Origin: Azadirachta indica
Taxonomy: Eukaryota; Streptophyta; Magnoliopsida; Sapindales; Meliaceae
Length of the DNA: 64,000 nt
Reading direction: 5' to 3'
NCBI GenBank assembly: GCA_022749755.1
Contig: CM040450.1
Coordinates: 13,352,913-13,416,912, forward strand
Below the pieces are notes generated by a model, which saw nothing but the letters and a program-made list of their open reading frames with translations, was not told where the DNA came from and did no database searches. The translations under genes were made by a program, and so were the position numbers. Positions 37,838 to 49,400 of the stretch are shown here, piece by piece; the stretch's first letter is position 1; every line of letters starts with the position of its first letter.

Positions 37838-38588
37838 CTACGATTTGTTGTCTAGTGCATCATCAATCAAGCGGCCAATTGTAGAGAATGAAGATCCATC
37901 GTCCATCAAGGCTTTTCTAGCTTTCTCACTAATCTCCTTCACCCTCTTCCTAATCTCACTATCATGTTCCATCACACTCATGACCGTCGGATTCCCTGTC
38001 ATAGGATCCTTCCTACAATTAATTCATTTTCATCAAGGGCTGCTACGCGTACAACGACCACGTGGCGACCAGACCGCCCGACCATAAACTCTCGAGCGTG
38101 GAATTCCACCCGTAATGAGATACGAACCCTCTGACCGAACGATGGCCCAGCACAGCAACTTGGGGGGTCCACCCGATAACCTTCCCAATTCCGGACGTCC
38201 CATCCATAAATTCTTTCGGCAGGATGTCCGTTAGATCTCGTGCGACATTTCGGACTTACCCTGCTGTGGGGCGCGACGCAAGGACCGCAAGAAACGCTGC
38301 CCACTCTGCTCCAAACCAGGGGCAATCTCTTTCACCTGATCCTCACCGACGCTTCCCATGCTCGCGAAGCAGAGGAACACCACCGAAGATTCCAGTTCAT
38401 TGTCAAGCCTTGTAGATCATAGTTTTTCTCCTTCATACCGGAAAGGGGTCCCACAGAGTAACCGGGAGGAGTCTTCTCATCAGAAAGTGAGTGGACAGCA
38501 TGAGATTCCAGCTGTACAAACGAATTTATTATAATACCCTTCGTTCGTCTTACATTTCCCTCTTGCTCGTATAAACTATTCACCCATT
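37838..38588 (-). pseudogene. UGT71 pseudogene, unit 2 (N-terminal half deleted)
   Basis: Homologous to the C-terminal part of UGT-A and UGT-D, with the stop codon kept (DALDNKS then TAG). It covers roughly the last 60 percent of the gene with several small deletions and frameshifts; the PSPG region is out of frame. At about 38588 the match jumps straight to sequence lying about 240 bp upstream of the UGT-A start codon. One deletion of about 0.8 kb therefore removed the start, the N-terminal domain and the promoter. Confidence 0.85.
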
Positions 38589-40200
38589 TCTCTATTATTT
38601 TAAGTTATTTTAAAAGTTTAGTTAATTATCCTTATAGTATATCAATACTTAAAATGTTAATCAAGTCTCAACTTATTTTAACTCTAAACTAATAAATAAA
38701 ACATGTGTAGATGAAAAATTTAAATTTGTGAAAAATTGGGGGAAATTAATATAATGTAAAAGTAAGGAAAATCCAGCAAATTAATAATAATAATAATAAT
38801 TATTACTATTATAGTTATTTGAGATTATTCGTCTTATAATTAATGAAAAAAGTGGTCAAGCTAGAATCTTGTCTTCCAACTCGGAAAATTTTGATTATTG
38901 AAATTTGGTTTAGAATACATTTTCTCCCTACGCTTGTGAGAGTTTTGTGCATATTTTTTTTATAATTATGAGGTGCCCGCCATTAGATAGATTTTTTTTC
39001 TCACTTTAAGGGATAGATATTATCCGAATTACTCTGTCTTCACTTATATGCTACTGCCTCTCAACTTTTTTCTCGGTGGAAGAGTAAAACAATTTTAACA
39101 ACATTATTCAATCAAAATTATCGTGTGTGTGTGCGTGTGTATATATATATATATATATAAATAATTTTTTTTTATTTCTCCCTCTCTTTATCATTATTAT
39201 TATTTTAATTAATTTTAAATTAAATAAATATGAAATAACATTTAATTAAATGCACATTATTAATAATGTTTCAATGACTCATTTTGTCGAAAACTTTCTT
39301 TTCGTTGTAAACTATAGCTTTTCTAATATAATTTTAAAATTACATTTGAAAATTTTAAAAAATACAAGAGAAAAATTAAAAATTATAGCAAAAATATTAA
39401 AATTAACTCTTATATATGTATATATGTATTCAAGTCAAAATTGGAAAGGAAACTATAGAAAAGATTTCTTATGAATATTAACCAAATTTCAAGGACAGTC
39501 TATTGATACCAAAAATTTGTCTTCCAATACCACACAACAATCTCGTATCTCGTTATTTTAACCCTATGTCCACCTACAAAACAATAACACTAAGAGAAAT
39601 ATTGGTTTCTCGGTGTAAACTTTTCAATACTTAAGTTTAAGAATAAAAAAAGTATTAGGCAATAAGAGATGAGATAAAGATACATGACCTAGATGACTAA
39701 CGTGTATGTTAGATCCATTTGCAATCTGAATAATATGTAAAGTAGGCAAAGTGGATTTCCAAGAAATAAAGTAGAATTTGCAGTCATATGGTTACAACAT
39801 ACAGAATTAAAATACTACGAAAATGTATTTGAGGAAATTGATGAAGAAGAAATGGAAAAATTATCAGATTTTTGTAAAAGTTGGTGAAGTAAAGATGCTA
39901 AATCATGTATGGTAAGAGATATGGAGGTAAGGCAGTCATCAGCAACGACAGCAAATAATTGTGGAGTATGCTTTGGTTTCCCTTTGCTTGGTCAATCTTT
40001 TTCAAAATGCTTGGAATCGACTTTTTAACAAATCTTACATTTCTTGGTAAGATAATTAAAAACCTAGTGTCTAGGTATGAGTATTTTCAAAGGCTAATGG
40101 AATGGTTAGAGTAGTATTAGTGTGAGGTAGATGGAATGGTACAAGATGAGTTTCTTCTGAGACAAGCATGTCAATAGTCTCATCAACATTAGACAATTGT
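38589..40200. other. Unit 2 distal flank and unidentified insert
   Basis: Bases 38589-39490 follow the UGT-A upstream flank (AATCCAGCAAATTAATAAT, ACTATAGAAAAGATTTCTTA). From about 39500 to 40200 the sequence is unique. Read on the minus strand near 39920-40060 it gives KKCKIC, then KVDSKHFEKD and PSKGKPKHTPQLFAVVADD with in-frame stops, reminiscent of a retroelement gag knuckle. This reading is tentative. Confidence 0.4.
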
Positions 40201-40299
40201 TTTGGTTTTAGTTGATATAGCCTGTATCCAAATCTTGTCATATGATTAAATTAACATTTAATATTAATAATATTTTTATATATTTTCAAGTAGTTAAAC

Positions 40300-40590
40300 A
40301 AATTATTGTTGTATAATTTGAGAGACATGATTGTGTCCTACCTAGCAAAACTAAGACAAACAAAATTTGAAATTAGTAGTTCATCGTACGCTTAACTTAA
40401 ATAATATTTTTATGTATTTTCAAATGAACAAATTAATTTACATTGTGTCTTAGCAAACTTAAAAAATAAATTAAAATTTGAAGTTACCAGTTCATAATAC
40501 ATTTAAAATTAATAATATTTTTATATATTTTCAAATAAAATAACAAATTATTGTTATTTAAAGAGAGAGAGAAGATCGTATCTTATTGTT
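40300..40590. repeat. Tandem units related to the 28.2-kb repeat (unit 3)
   Basis: GACATGATTGTGTCCTA, ACAAACAAAATTTGAAATTA and AAATGAACAAATTA recur with the same spacing as at 28150-28560, in about three degraded copies. Confidence 0.55.
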
Positions 40591-41060
40591 ATTTCCACAT
40601 CTCTTTTTTGTATAATTTTTAATTTAAATTAAAAAAATCATACCAAAAGGTTAAAAATTGAGAGACTTAGTCAAATTCAGACTATGCAACAGAGAGGAAT
40701 AGAAATTTAAACAAAACGACATGGAAATCGGGTGCCACAATTTTAATTTCTTCCACAATGGGGACCTGAAAGCTACAACCATACACATACATGAGGCATC
40801 TATCTATCTGTTTGCAGAAAAAAAATTCTAATTTGTTATGTCCCCATCTTCCTAAATCACGTTACATTTAATTTCACCCTCTCATCTTTGTCTTGTTTAT
40901 TAGGGTATATTAGATATATAATTGATGTTTATTTCACTTTGAGTTAAAACATTTTAAGTTGTGACGGTGATATTGAAATTAATAGATTTGTCTTTAACAG
41001 ATGTAAATGTCCTCTAAATTAAATGTAAGTTATCGCGTGTGAGTCCAAGACATTAGAATT
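40590..41060. repeat. Block X, copy 4
   Basis: CACATCTCTTTTTTGTATAA, GAGAGACTTAGTCAAATTC, CACAATGGGGACCTGAAAGC, CTATCTATCTGTTTGCAG and CTCTAAATTAAATGTAAGTT follow copies 2 and 5. It has no insertion at the LINE target site. Confidence 0.65.
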
Positions 41061-41229
41061 ATACATATTGAGAGACAATAGCATAAAAGAAAGAACAATG
41101 CATTGGCACTGAGAGACGAAAAGGAATAGGAAAACAAGTAGAAAATCCTTATGGAGTACTGTTGATATTTGTAATCTATGTTAGGCAAAATAAAATAAAA
41201 TTGTATTTTGCACTTTACGATTTTACCCT

Positions 41230-41450
41230 TGAATTTAACGGCCAATTAACGGTATCTAAAATATCTCTCGAATTTGAATCACCTCATTATATCTTCACAG
41301 CATTTTACATGCTCCAATTTGAATTTCCTTCTCTTCAATTTATTTTAATAAATAAATAAATAAATTTTATCAACAAATTAAAGACACTTGAATCCCTTTA
41401 TAAACACCGCCATTGATTCTAATTCTTCCATTCGAAATTGTATATGTATA
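41230..41450 (+). pseudogene. ZIP promoter without its gene (unit 3)
   Basis: CTTCTCTTCAATTTATTTTA, AAATTAAAGACACTTGAA, the TATA element TTTATAAA (41397-41404) and ACACCGCCATTGATTC match the core promoter of ZIP-D (46330-46445) and ZIP-A. Just where the leader and ATG should follow, the sequence becomes unrelated. The distal ZDRE region is also absent. Confidence 0.7.
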
Positions 41451-42113
41451 TATATGTGAATAGTACTGTATAAATAAACAATATTATATTTATTAACAGT
41501 GCCGTACCCTGTGTGAGCATCGAAGTACATCAAAAGTGTAACTACTCTTTTTTAACTTTCTTTACTAATTAAATTAGTATTAAGTAGAGAAAGTTTGAAT
41601 TTAAATAGTACTTAGTAGGTGAATAAACTTGTGAAGTAAATTATGTAATATATGTGAAAAAAAGGAAAAAGAAACTATTATAAATATCTCACTCTTTTCA
41701 CAATTCTCTCTATCTTAAAATCATCCTTTGAGAGCTCATATAAAGAAAGAAAGAGTTGTTTCTCCTTTTTAATGTTGTTCACTTAAATTTATTTCTTCTA
41801 TTTTAAAAAAGAGTGTGAAATATTCTTATTTAAAGAATTGTTCTCTTCTTATAATTAGCGAGAAAGAAAATTATATTCTCCACTTTAAAATAGTGAAATA
41901 TTCGTATACTTTCTCGTGTCTTTTACATTTAAAAATTTTTCACATAAAATATTTATATTAATTTATTTTACTGTTTTATTTTATTATGAATGATTATTAC
42001 TTTTATATAATATTTATTTTAATAGATAATTATATTTTTTATGCAACGTTTATTTTCATTATTTTCTCAATTTTACTTGTATGTTCTACTTTTGACTCTT
42101 AATTTTCTTAATA
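41451..42113. other. Unrelated AT-rich filler between ZIP promoter remnant and UGT stub
   Basis: No gene. The ZIP body, the ZIP-UGT spacer and most of the UGT gene have been lost from unit 3 and replaced by this stretch. Confidence 0.5.
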
Positions 42114-42226
42114 AAGGGTGATGGAGAGGCAGTGGTTGTGGAATTCACTAGAAGCCTCGCTAGCTCACCGGAGACAAGGTGGCCGGCACCGGGAGAAGGG
42201 ATGAAAACGAGCTCAGCTTTGTCCAT
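42114..42226 (-). pseudogene. UGT71 N-terminal stub (unit 3)
   Basis: Encodes MDKAELVFIPSPGAGHLVS and a few more codons nearly identical to UGT-D, then diverges. It keeps a start codon and about 170 bases of the upstream region (to about 42400), including a TGACGTAA variant of the bZIP site. No downstream glycosyltransferase sequence remains. Confidence 0.85.
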
Positions 42227-42400
42227 TTTGGAAAGCCTGTCAGTATGTGATGGAAGGAGATAATGAGAACGAAACCAAATTGACATTTGTGGAGGGAGTA
42301 AGCGGTAAAGAAGGGGAGTAATGACGTAATTCATGAAATCGGAAGAGACTGGGTGCATGTTCACACCTGATAACACACCTGGCGAAGGTATAAATATCAT

Positions 42401-42815
42401 CCAAAGAATAAAACGAGAGTCTATGTATTATTTATTCTTTAATTTATTAATATAAATATGATAAGAAAAATAAAAATTCTATATGTGCATAAGAAAAGAA
42501 GTACGGACATAAAACGACATGCCTAATAGTGATGAGGATTCTTCTTCTTCTTTTCCTAAGCCTATGATGCCTTATTGGCTTCTTCATATCCACAACCTTA
42601 TGCTTTCTAGATGAGATTTCCCTCAATTCATATCCACAACTTTATTGCAAAACGTATCCAACACAACAAAAACCGGTCACCATCAACTCAATAAACGCGT
42701 GTTGAATGGTTTTTCTCCGTTGAATTATGTGCTACGCTTCCAATCCTTTTTGGTCCGACGAAGAATTCTCTTCCATAAAACAATTTTAACAACACTATTC
42801 ACTTAAATTATCTCT

Positions 42816-42846
<31 letters not shown>

Positions 42847-43849
42847 TAATATATTTTTTCTCTCTTTTTTTACTATTATTATTATTATGCGAAAATAATA
42901 TTTAACTAAATAAATATTATTAATAACGTAGTCACTCGTTTCGTTTAAAATTTTCTCTCGTTTTAAATTATATTTTTTTGACATATTTTAAAAATAACAA
43001 AAATATTGAAATAAACTCTGAGAATCACAAAAGTTAGATATATCGTCGAGGGATATAATATAATATACAATTTGCGTGGTATTATGGGTAGAGACTTCAA
43101 TCGATCAATTAAAGCCATGAAAGTAACGCAACATCAGGTTGATTTTCTTATGTAGGTAAAAAGGTTGTCTTAGGCATCCCGAAAATGTAGTCAGGCAGGG
43201 TGCTTCCTAGGTTTTTCTTCATAAGTCGTCGGTTTCATATAAATGATCCTTGGAAACAAACAAAACTCACTCTCTCTTGAATTTTCTATGACAGCGACTA
43301 CTCATTGTTGTCAACATATGAAACATACAGCAACTGAATTCCGTAGAAAAACAGTGAGAAAAGAATATTAATTGCCAGTTGGCTTAAAATTCAGTGTATA
43401 ACATTAGAACGGTCGATTGAAGTTCTACTAAAAAGGCTTTGGGAGAATGACAAAGACTTCCTTCGAGTTTAGTCTAATTAACTAAATTTTCGTTATGTTT
43501 ATAAAGATTACCCATTTTATCCAACTGTTAGTTTGACTAATAATCAAATTATGCTTCCAGTAAATTTCTCTTTTAAAATTATAAAAATAAAGATAAAAAA
43601 TTACATTAATAAAATTAATAAAATTTTAAAATTTTCTTAATTTCTATAATTTATTAAATAAAATATTTAATAAAATAAATACAAAAATAGTAAATTAATC
43701 CCTTAATTCCTAAATACACTACTCTAAAACACTTCTTATTCTTTGATAAAGAAAATAAATTATGAGAAAAAATTGAATACTAGAAAATAAAGATAATTAG
43801 TGTTTCTAGCTAGCCCTTGTAATTGGCAGGTGTGTTTTGGCGGCCTTCA
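42401..43849. other. Unit 3 distal flank, no gene
   Basis: Follows the UGT-A upstream flank in order: AAAACGACATGC near 42514, a CTAAGCCTATGATGCC segment, AAGTTAGATATATC near 43031 and GTAGTCAGGCAGG near 43187. It ends in AT-rich sequence around 43480-43800 before block X copy 5. Confidence 0.55.
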
Positions 43850-44600
43850 TTTTCATTGAATGAAAATGAAGCTCACTCCTCTGTAAAACGACATTGTAAA
43901 TTATTTGGGGTGTCGATGTAGCCACGTATGCAAACACGATTATGATTATAAGTTGAATTTTCAACTTCGATGGTCAAGGATGTAGCCACGTATGCAAACA
44001 CGATTATGATTATAAGTTGAATTTTCAACTTCGATGGTCAAGAATGTGAAGCTGTCTGTTCTTGCAGAAACTAAAAACTATGTGCACATCTCTTTTTGTA
44101 TAATTTTTAATTTAAATTAAAAAATCAAACCGAAAAGTAAAAAATTGAAAGACCAAGTCAAAGTCAAATTCAGAACATGCGACAGAAGAATACAAATTTA
44201 AACAAAAACACACGGAAATCGCCAGCAATAATTTTAATTTCTTCAATAATGGGGGAGCTGTGGGCTGCAGCTATTCATACATCTATCTATCTGTTTGCAG
44301 AAGAAATTCAAATTTGTTTTCTCCTCGGTCTTCCTAATTTATGTTATATTTTCACCCTCCATCTTAATTTGTCTTATCTTATTGGGATATATTTGATATA
44401 TAATTAATGTTTATTTCACTTTGAGTTAAACATTAAAGTTATGACCGTGGTATTGAAATTAAGAAATTTCTCTTAAACAGAGGTAAATGCCATCTAAATT
44501 AAATATAAGTTATCACACCTGTGAATCTATGACATTAAAATTATATTTATCCGACTACAGATTTTACATGTAATTGTATAATACTAAAAAATATATATTA
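43850..44600. repeat. Block X, copy 5 (leads into ZIP-D)
   Basis: GAAAATGAAGCTCACTCCTC, AACGACATTG, AATAATGGGGGAGCTGTGGG and GATATATAATTAATGTTTAT match the other copies. It contains an internal 64-bp tandem duplication (43915-43978 and 43979-44042). Confidence 0.65.
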
Positions 44601-44717
44601 TTTAAATTATACATGTCAGTATATTGTAAGTGTTTGTCTCAGTTATTATATGAAAAGAGATTTATTTTTTTATGTTAATTTTGAATTAAATTATGAGTAC
44701 CTCCAAAATATATAGGA

Positions 44718-44785
44718 CTTAATAATATGTGACAGCTATGCCGAATATGCATGCATATTCGGCATAGCTGTCACATATTATTAAG
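44718..44785. repeat. Perfect 68-bp palindrome
   Basis: Two 34-bp arms with no spacer and no mismatch, centred between 44751 and 44752 (GCA|TGC). The right arm and what follows match unit 1 near 15213-15250 (GGCATAGCTGTCACATAT). The left arm is therefore the newly added inverted copy. Confidence 0.9.
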
Positions 44786-45647
44786 GTATCATGTCTAATG
44801 ATAAATTAATACAAATTAAAAGCATTTATACATGCATTATTATTCTATCTTATCACAAAATCATTTTATTATATAATTAGTTGTCAAATAATGCGACGAA
44901 CCCAAATCAATAATTCCAGTCACAGATTACACCAACACTTAAGAGATTAATAAAAAGCTTTCTTCGTACGTGTATTATAATATATTTGTGCGGAGATTCA
45001 TAATTTTTTTCAATTAAAAAATTTATGTAAATTTAGTGTGTATAGTAACAATGTCTTGTATAGAATAGTGTTATTTTTATATTAAATTTATAAAAATTTT
45101 CTTAAATTTGTATTTTAAAAAGTACCTATAAATTTAATATATACTTAAAAATTGCTAATTTTTTTAACCCTTCTCCCAAAATCTCATTTTTCAATAGTCT
45201 CATCTTTAGTTAGAAATTAAAAAAAAAAAGTCTTAATAGTAGTTTAAAAAAGAAACAAAAATTGGTTTCATTTTTTTTAATATTATTATGTTAATCAAGG
45301 AGAAAAACAGAAAAAAGGAAAACTAAAATGGCAAGGCTAGGGCCATTTTATTCAATTCATTTTTGTTAAAAAAAAATAATAAAAGTTTACGACTAGCAAT
45401 AATTGAATAATTCTTAAATTTATAGCTTGTTATTTTACATGCTTAGCAACCCAAAAAAAAATAAAAATTAAAGGCGTATTCCTAGTAACACACGGCAAAA
45501 AAATAATAATTTTTATTTATTATTAAAACTCTTTTTTTTTAAAAAAAAAAAAAAAGAATGATGTGTGAATGAAAAAGCAAATGTTGAATTTGAGGTTGAG
45601 AAGATAAAAGAAAGCAACGAATTAAAGTAATTTATTAGTTACACATA

Positions 45648-45657
45648 ATTTCGACAT
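45648..45657. promoter_or_regulatory. Near-ZDRE site upstream of ZIP-D
   Basis: ATTTCGACAT, one base from RTGTCGACAY, identical to the site upstream of ZIP-A and 83 bp before the perfect element. Confidence 0.5.
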
Positions 45658-45730
45658 TATACGGTTGACTTGATAAATTTAAGCACACTTGTAGTGAGAA
45701 TGCGTTGAAATTCCTCCCTCGCTTCACATT

Positions 45731-45740
45731 ATGTCGACAT
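45731..45740. promoter_or_regulatory. Zinc-deficiency response element (ZDRE) upstream of ZIP-D
   Basis: ATGTCGACAT, a perfect RTGTCGACAY palindrome about 0.75 kb before the ZIP-D start codon. It is the known target of bZIP19/bZIP23 in Arabidopsis ZIP promoters. Confidence 0.8.
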
Positions 45741-46283
45741 GCTCTCGACACTCTCATTTATTTCTTTTACATTTCCAAATTTTCAAAACTTCCCTAATTT
45801 TAAGCCCTTTCTATGCCTTCCTTGTTAATTTCATCATTGTAACTTCACCGTTTATTATATCTAAATCCCTAAATTTTGATAAACTCACAAATATGAACAT
45901 AGTTATTTTACATTTTTTTATGAGGGTTTCCACTAGAAGCCTGTAACTATTAGTTTTCGTTGAGAATCATTCTTTTAAAAAAATTTCTTTTTAAAATGTT
46001 ACAAGAAACAAACATAATCCATCTTCAATCTAATGTGAGCAGATTTTTAATTATATATTCATAATAATTTAACTAATTGAATCATAGAACACTCACGAAA
46101 TTTGATGGGAAGAAGTTGTGTGTGAAAGGAATTTTGAAATTATATCTTTTATGTAATTTTATTTAAATTCAGGGACTCTACTTTTATTATCCCAGTTCAG
46201 TGACAAAATAAAACATGCAATTTCAGGATTATCAAACTGTTAATAATGAAATTATATCTTCACAGCAGTTTTTTCACATCCCT

Positions 46284-46285
<2 letters not shown>

Positions 46286-46316
<31 letters not shown>
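46286..46316. repeat. (CA)n microsatellite in the ZIP-D promoter
   Basis: A CA run about 105 bases upstream of the TATA box, absent at the same place in ZIP-A. Confidence 0.85.
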
Positions 46317-46318
<2 letters not shown>

Positions 46319-46421
46319 CCACAACTAATTAGCTCCAATTTAAATTTCCTTCTCTTCAATTTATTTTAATAAATAAATAAATAAATTTTACCAACAAATT
46401 AAAGACACTTGAAATAATCCC

Positions 46422-46428
46422 TATATAG
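46422..46428 (+). promoter_or_regulatory. TATA box of ZIP-D
   Basis: TATATAG followed by ACACCACCACTGATTC, in the same position as in ZIP-A and 60 bases before the ATG. Confidence 0.6.
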
Positions 46429-46488
46429 ACACCACCACTGATTCAAATTCTTCCTTACGAAATTGTTCTGCTTCTGCTATTCACCACC

Positions 46489-49400
46489 ATGATCAAGTTT
46501 TCTACTCTTCTTCGTTTTACTTTTCCCTTCATTCTTCTGCTTCTTCCTGACATGGTTCTATCAGAGTGTACTTGTGATCTCGAAGAAGAAGAGGATCGAA
46601 ACAAAACTAAAGCTCTCAGATACAAGATCGCCGCCATCGCTTCCATACTCCTCGCCGGAGCCATTGGCGTTTGCCTTCCCGTTCTCGGGAAAACCATCCC
46701 GGCTTTACATCCCGAGAAGAATGTTTTCTTCATCATCAAAGCCTTTGCTGCAGGTGTTATATTATCAACCGGCTTCATTCACGTACTTCCCGACGCCTTC
46801 GAGAATTTAACGTCGCCGTGTTTGAATGAGAACCCGTGGGGAAAGTTTCCGTTCACCGGATTTGTCGCCATGGTCGCCGCGATCGGTACGCTGATGGTCG
46901 ACGCTATTGCGATGGCTTATTTTAGCAGGTCAAGTTTTGTGAAAGCTCAGCCTGAGAATAGATTCGAAGAGGGAGTTGGGGAGTATGCCGGTCACGTGCA
47001 TGTTCATACTCATGCGACTCATGGACATTCTCACGGCCCCGTCGTAAACTCTGGCGAGCCTGAGCTTCTGCGACACCGTGTGATCTCTCAGGTCACTTTC
47101 AAATCAAATTCGCAGTTCTGATATTTCTAACAGATAAAACTATGAACAAAAAATGAAAAATTAAAGACTATATTTTATTGTTTTTCAAATTTTTTGTGGT
47201 CTCAACAATATTATAATTTTCAATTCATGTTTTGAGAATTCTAAATGAAAAATCCGGAGAGTGTGTCCGTTGATTATCATTATTTTTTTATTTACTTATT
47301 TATTTATTTATTTTTGTTTGTTGTTTATATTAGGTTTTGGAGTTGGGAATTGTGGTGCACTCAGTAATAATAGGAATATCATTGGGTGCTTCTGAGAGTC
47401 CAAAAACCATTAGGCCTTTGGTTGCTGCCTTGACATTTCATCAATTTTTTGAAGGAATGGGACTTGGAGGTTGCATTTCACAGGTAAATTTATTATACTT
47501 AAATAGTTATTTTAATTTTTCATATTCTATATTTATAAATATTATTAATGGTCCCATTAATTCCATATCTATAATTATGAGACTTTTTGACTTTTTCTTT
47601 AGTATTTGGTTAGTCCTGAACTAATTATATTATCTTTCAGTGCGTAGTAGTGTAGTTTAAACTTAAAGTCAAAGCATTTCTAAAACTTTTTCAGATTCGT
47701 AATTAGTTCTTATATTAATTTAAAAGTGTTTTGACTTCTAGTTCCTTTTTTTTTCCTAGCCTGTACTTTTTCACACATTAATTAACACATTTTCATTTTT
47801 TTTTAATTTTTAAAAAATGCTGCCAAATAAACAATAATCTCATTTTCAAATACTGCTGGCGTTCGGTGTAGGGTGTTAATTGCATTGACTGAGGGTGGCT
47901 TGACTTACTGATTACAAACATGTATTTTTGTTTCTAAAAACGTTATTTTCAAAAACATTATTTTAGAAAGCACTAACAAACCAAACAACGACTAGTTATT
48001 ACTTTAATGAACTTTACTTAAGATGGATGTTGACTATGTTAGTACAACGAGAATACTCGATATTTTCTTCTGGTTTGGCTTAATACTCCATCATCCCTTA
48101 TTATTTTATAAATATTCTATCATTTTGTGACCTTATTCTTGTTAGTCAAAATCGTTAATTTTTATACATAATTACTAATTTACCCTTGTAATTGATTAAA
48201 AATCTATACTTTCCGATGAAAAGAAACAAAATTATTTCAATATCTTTCAATAAATAAATAAAATTACTTTAATAACCTTAACTATTTTATGAAGAAAATA
48301 TGTACTGAATTTAATTTTTAAGGGTAAATTTGTTTTTTAATAATATAATAATTAAAAATAAATAAAAAATTTAATAAAACTATAAAAAAAATTTTAATTT
48401 TTATTAAATATAAAAATAATAAATTAACTCAACTCCTAAAAACACTAACCCTAAAACACTTATCTTTCTTTTATTTATATTTCCTTTTTTCTATTTGTTT
48501 TTTTTTAAGTTTTCTTTTCTACGGATCAAATTATATGGAATAAGATTCCAACAACCCAACAAGCAATTAGAGTATTCTTCTCTATAGATCAAATTATATA
48601 AAACATAATACAATAACCTAACAAGCAACCATACCTCCTAACCACCGTTTCCAATCGTATCTCTCTATTTACTGCCAAATCATACCCTATTTGTTCCTAT
48701 TAGAACCACCACCAACAAAACAATCCAAAATTATCTGAATTATTTGATTTCAAAATTCTTCAATCTTAACTAATAAAATATTGACTAGCAACAATTTGAA
48801 TAGAAATAATTTTAAATGAATAAAGAAAAAAATAGAAAAGATGAGAGAAGAAAATGATTTTAGTCAGTGATTTCATGAAGGGTAAGGAGATGCAACTGAA
48901 AAGGTTAAAAAATAGAGTCTGATTTGGCGATGGGTAGAAAGATACGATTGGAAAGGATGAGCATTGAAACACAGGAAACTTCAAGTAATCACTTATACAA
49001 AATATGAGTACAAGTGTTTACACTCAAATTAATACTCATTTATACAATTTTTCAATATACACTAATACATGTCATTATTTCTCTTATTTCATCTTCCTCC
49101 CTTCATGCTCAGATCCTACAAATCTCATTTTTTTGCATTCCTTTTCGTCTTACGGGTGCACACAATTCATCTCATATAACACTTTTTAGCACACCCTGAA
49201 ACAAAACACCTCATTTTTTGCATTCCTTTTCGTCTTACGGGTGCACACAATTCATCTCATAAACACTTTAGCACACCCTGAAACAAAACACCAGTAATCC
49301 AAACTCCATGAATTGTCTTATGACTGATCAATTATATCGATGAATTTTTTAAAAGAACTTTTCACTTCAATTCAAGGACGAAGTGATCCCCTTTCTCCTT

